DNA of 25,767 nucleotides from Chrysomallon squamiferum (Eukaryota; Mollusca; Gastropoda; Neomphalida; Peltospiridae): NCBI GenBank assembly GCA_012295275.1, contig CM022679.1, positions 22,999,185 to 23,024,951 of the forward strand, read 5' to 3'. Shown piece by piece: positions 25,537 to 25,767 of this stretch (position 1 is its first letter; each line of letters starts with the position of its first letter). The notes under the pieces were generated by a model. It saw only the letters and a program-made list of their open reading frames with translations, ran no database searches and was not told where the DNA came from. The position numbers and the translations under genes were made by a program.

Positions 25537-25718
25537 TTATTTGACTTTTGTTTTATATCTGATTTGTCCCATTTCGCTGAATGTGGTACAGCAAAATCCA
25601 ACGTTGTTGTTGATGGAGAAATCTGCAAGATCTATTGTTCTCGAGGTGGTCGGATCGAAGCCGCTTTCACTCGGTGTTCGAGAAGAAAGTGGAAGCGGTT
25701 GGATGGAATGTGCAGAGG
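25537..25718 (+). CDS. Gene B cysteine-rich (sushi/CCP-like?) exon, unit 3 only
   Basis: Acceptor atatatttttcag (ending at 25536) opens an exon that continues the signal exon in phase 0 and stays open to the window end in this frame. It encodes six cysteines: FCF, AECG, GEICKIYC, TRC and GMC. The order C, G-E-I-C-x3-C, SRGG, C-x4-W-x6-C recalls the second half of a sushi/CCP domain, but C1 to C2 is shorter than usual and there are extra cysteines. The match is a resemblance, not an identification. A donor AGAG|GTTTAA at about 25719 gives phase 1, which fits the phase of the terminal exon copies at 297, 8861 and 17559; a GTTTAC at 25730 is an alternative. The region is basic (SRRKWKR). The 3' part of the gene is outside the window. 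Confidence 0.5.
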
Positions 25719-25767
25719 TTTAATTCAAGTTTACATCATCTCTCTTTTTACATTTCCTCGTTCTTTA

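Overview
This is a eukaryotic, AT-rich, microsatellite-laden window. It has introns with GT..AG borders, TATA boxes, AATAAA signals and long (CT)n, (TG)n, (ATT)n, (CTA)n and (ATTT)n tracts. The style suggests an invertebrate, perhaps a mollusc such as a cephalopod, but no taxon-diagnostic gene is present and this is a weak inference.

The window is essentially one tandem array of an ~8.6 kb unit. Unit 1 is about 1-8580, unit 2 about 8581-17268 (with a 200-N gap at 10568-10767) and unit 3 about 17269-25767 (cut by the window end). Base 8 aligns with 8581 and 17269. Each unit carries, in order on the + strand: (i) a short 3'-terminal exon with AATAAA that fits the last exon of a gene starting in the preceding unit (gene B); (ii) a conserved upstream block with CRE, YY1-like and octamer motifs and a TATA box (units 1 and 3; lost at the gap in unit 2); (iii) gene A, four exons encoding a 51-residue secreted precursor with four cysteines spaced C-x3-C-x5-C-x3-C; (iv) the signal-peptide exon of gene B. 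In unit 3 this is followed by a cysteine-rich exon that loosely resembles a sushi/CCP domain. That exon is absent at the same place in units 1 and 2.

The central observation concerns gene A. Copies 1 and 2 encode the same peptide. Copy 3 keeps the signal peptide, the four cysteine codons, the C-terminal tail and the flanking introns almost unchanged, but differs at 13 codons of the mature peptide. All 13 changes are amino-acid replacements and none is silent. This conserved-signal, hypervariable-mature pattern in a tandem array is typical of host-defence or venom peptide families. I do not recognise the peptide as a member of a named family, and its function is unknown.

Most of the remaining DNA is intron and spacer filled with repeats. 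Gene A intron 2 (~3 kb) contains a ~77-bp minisatellite, which in units 1 and 2 forms a 213-bp higher-order repeat, followed by a degenerate TAACGATAT-rich satellite. A 54-bp minisatellite varies in copy number between units (4, 1, 2). Almost all long open reading frames in the window are translations of microsatellites.
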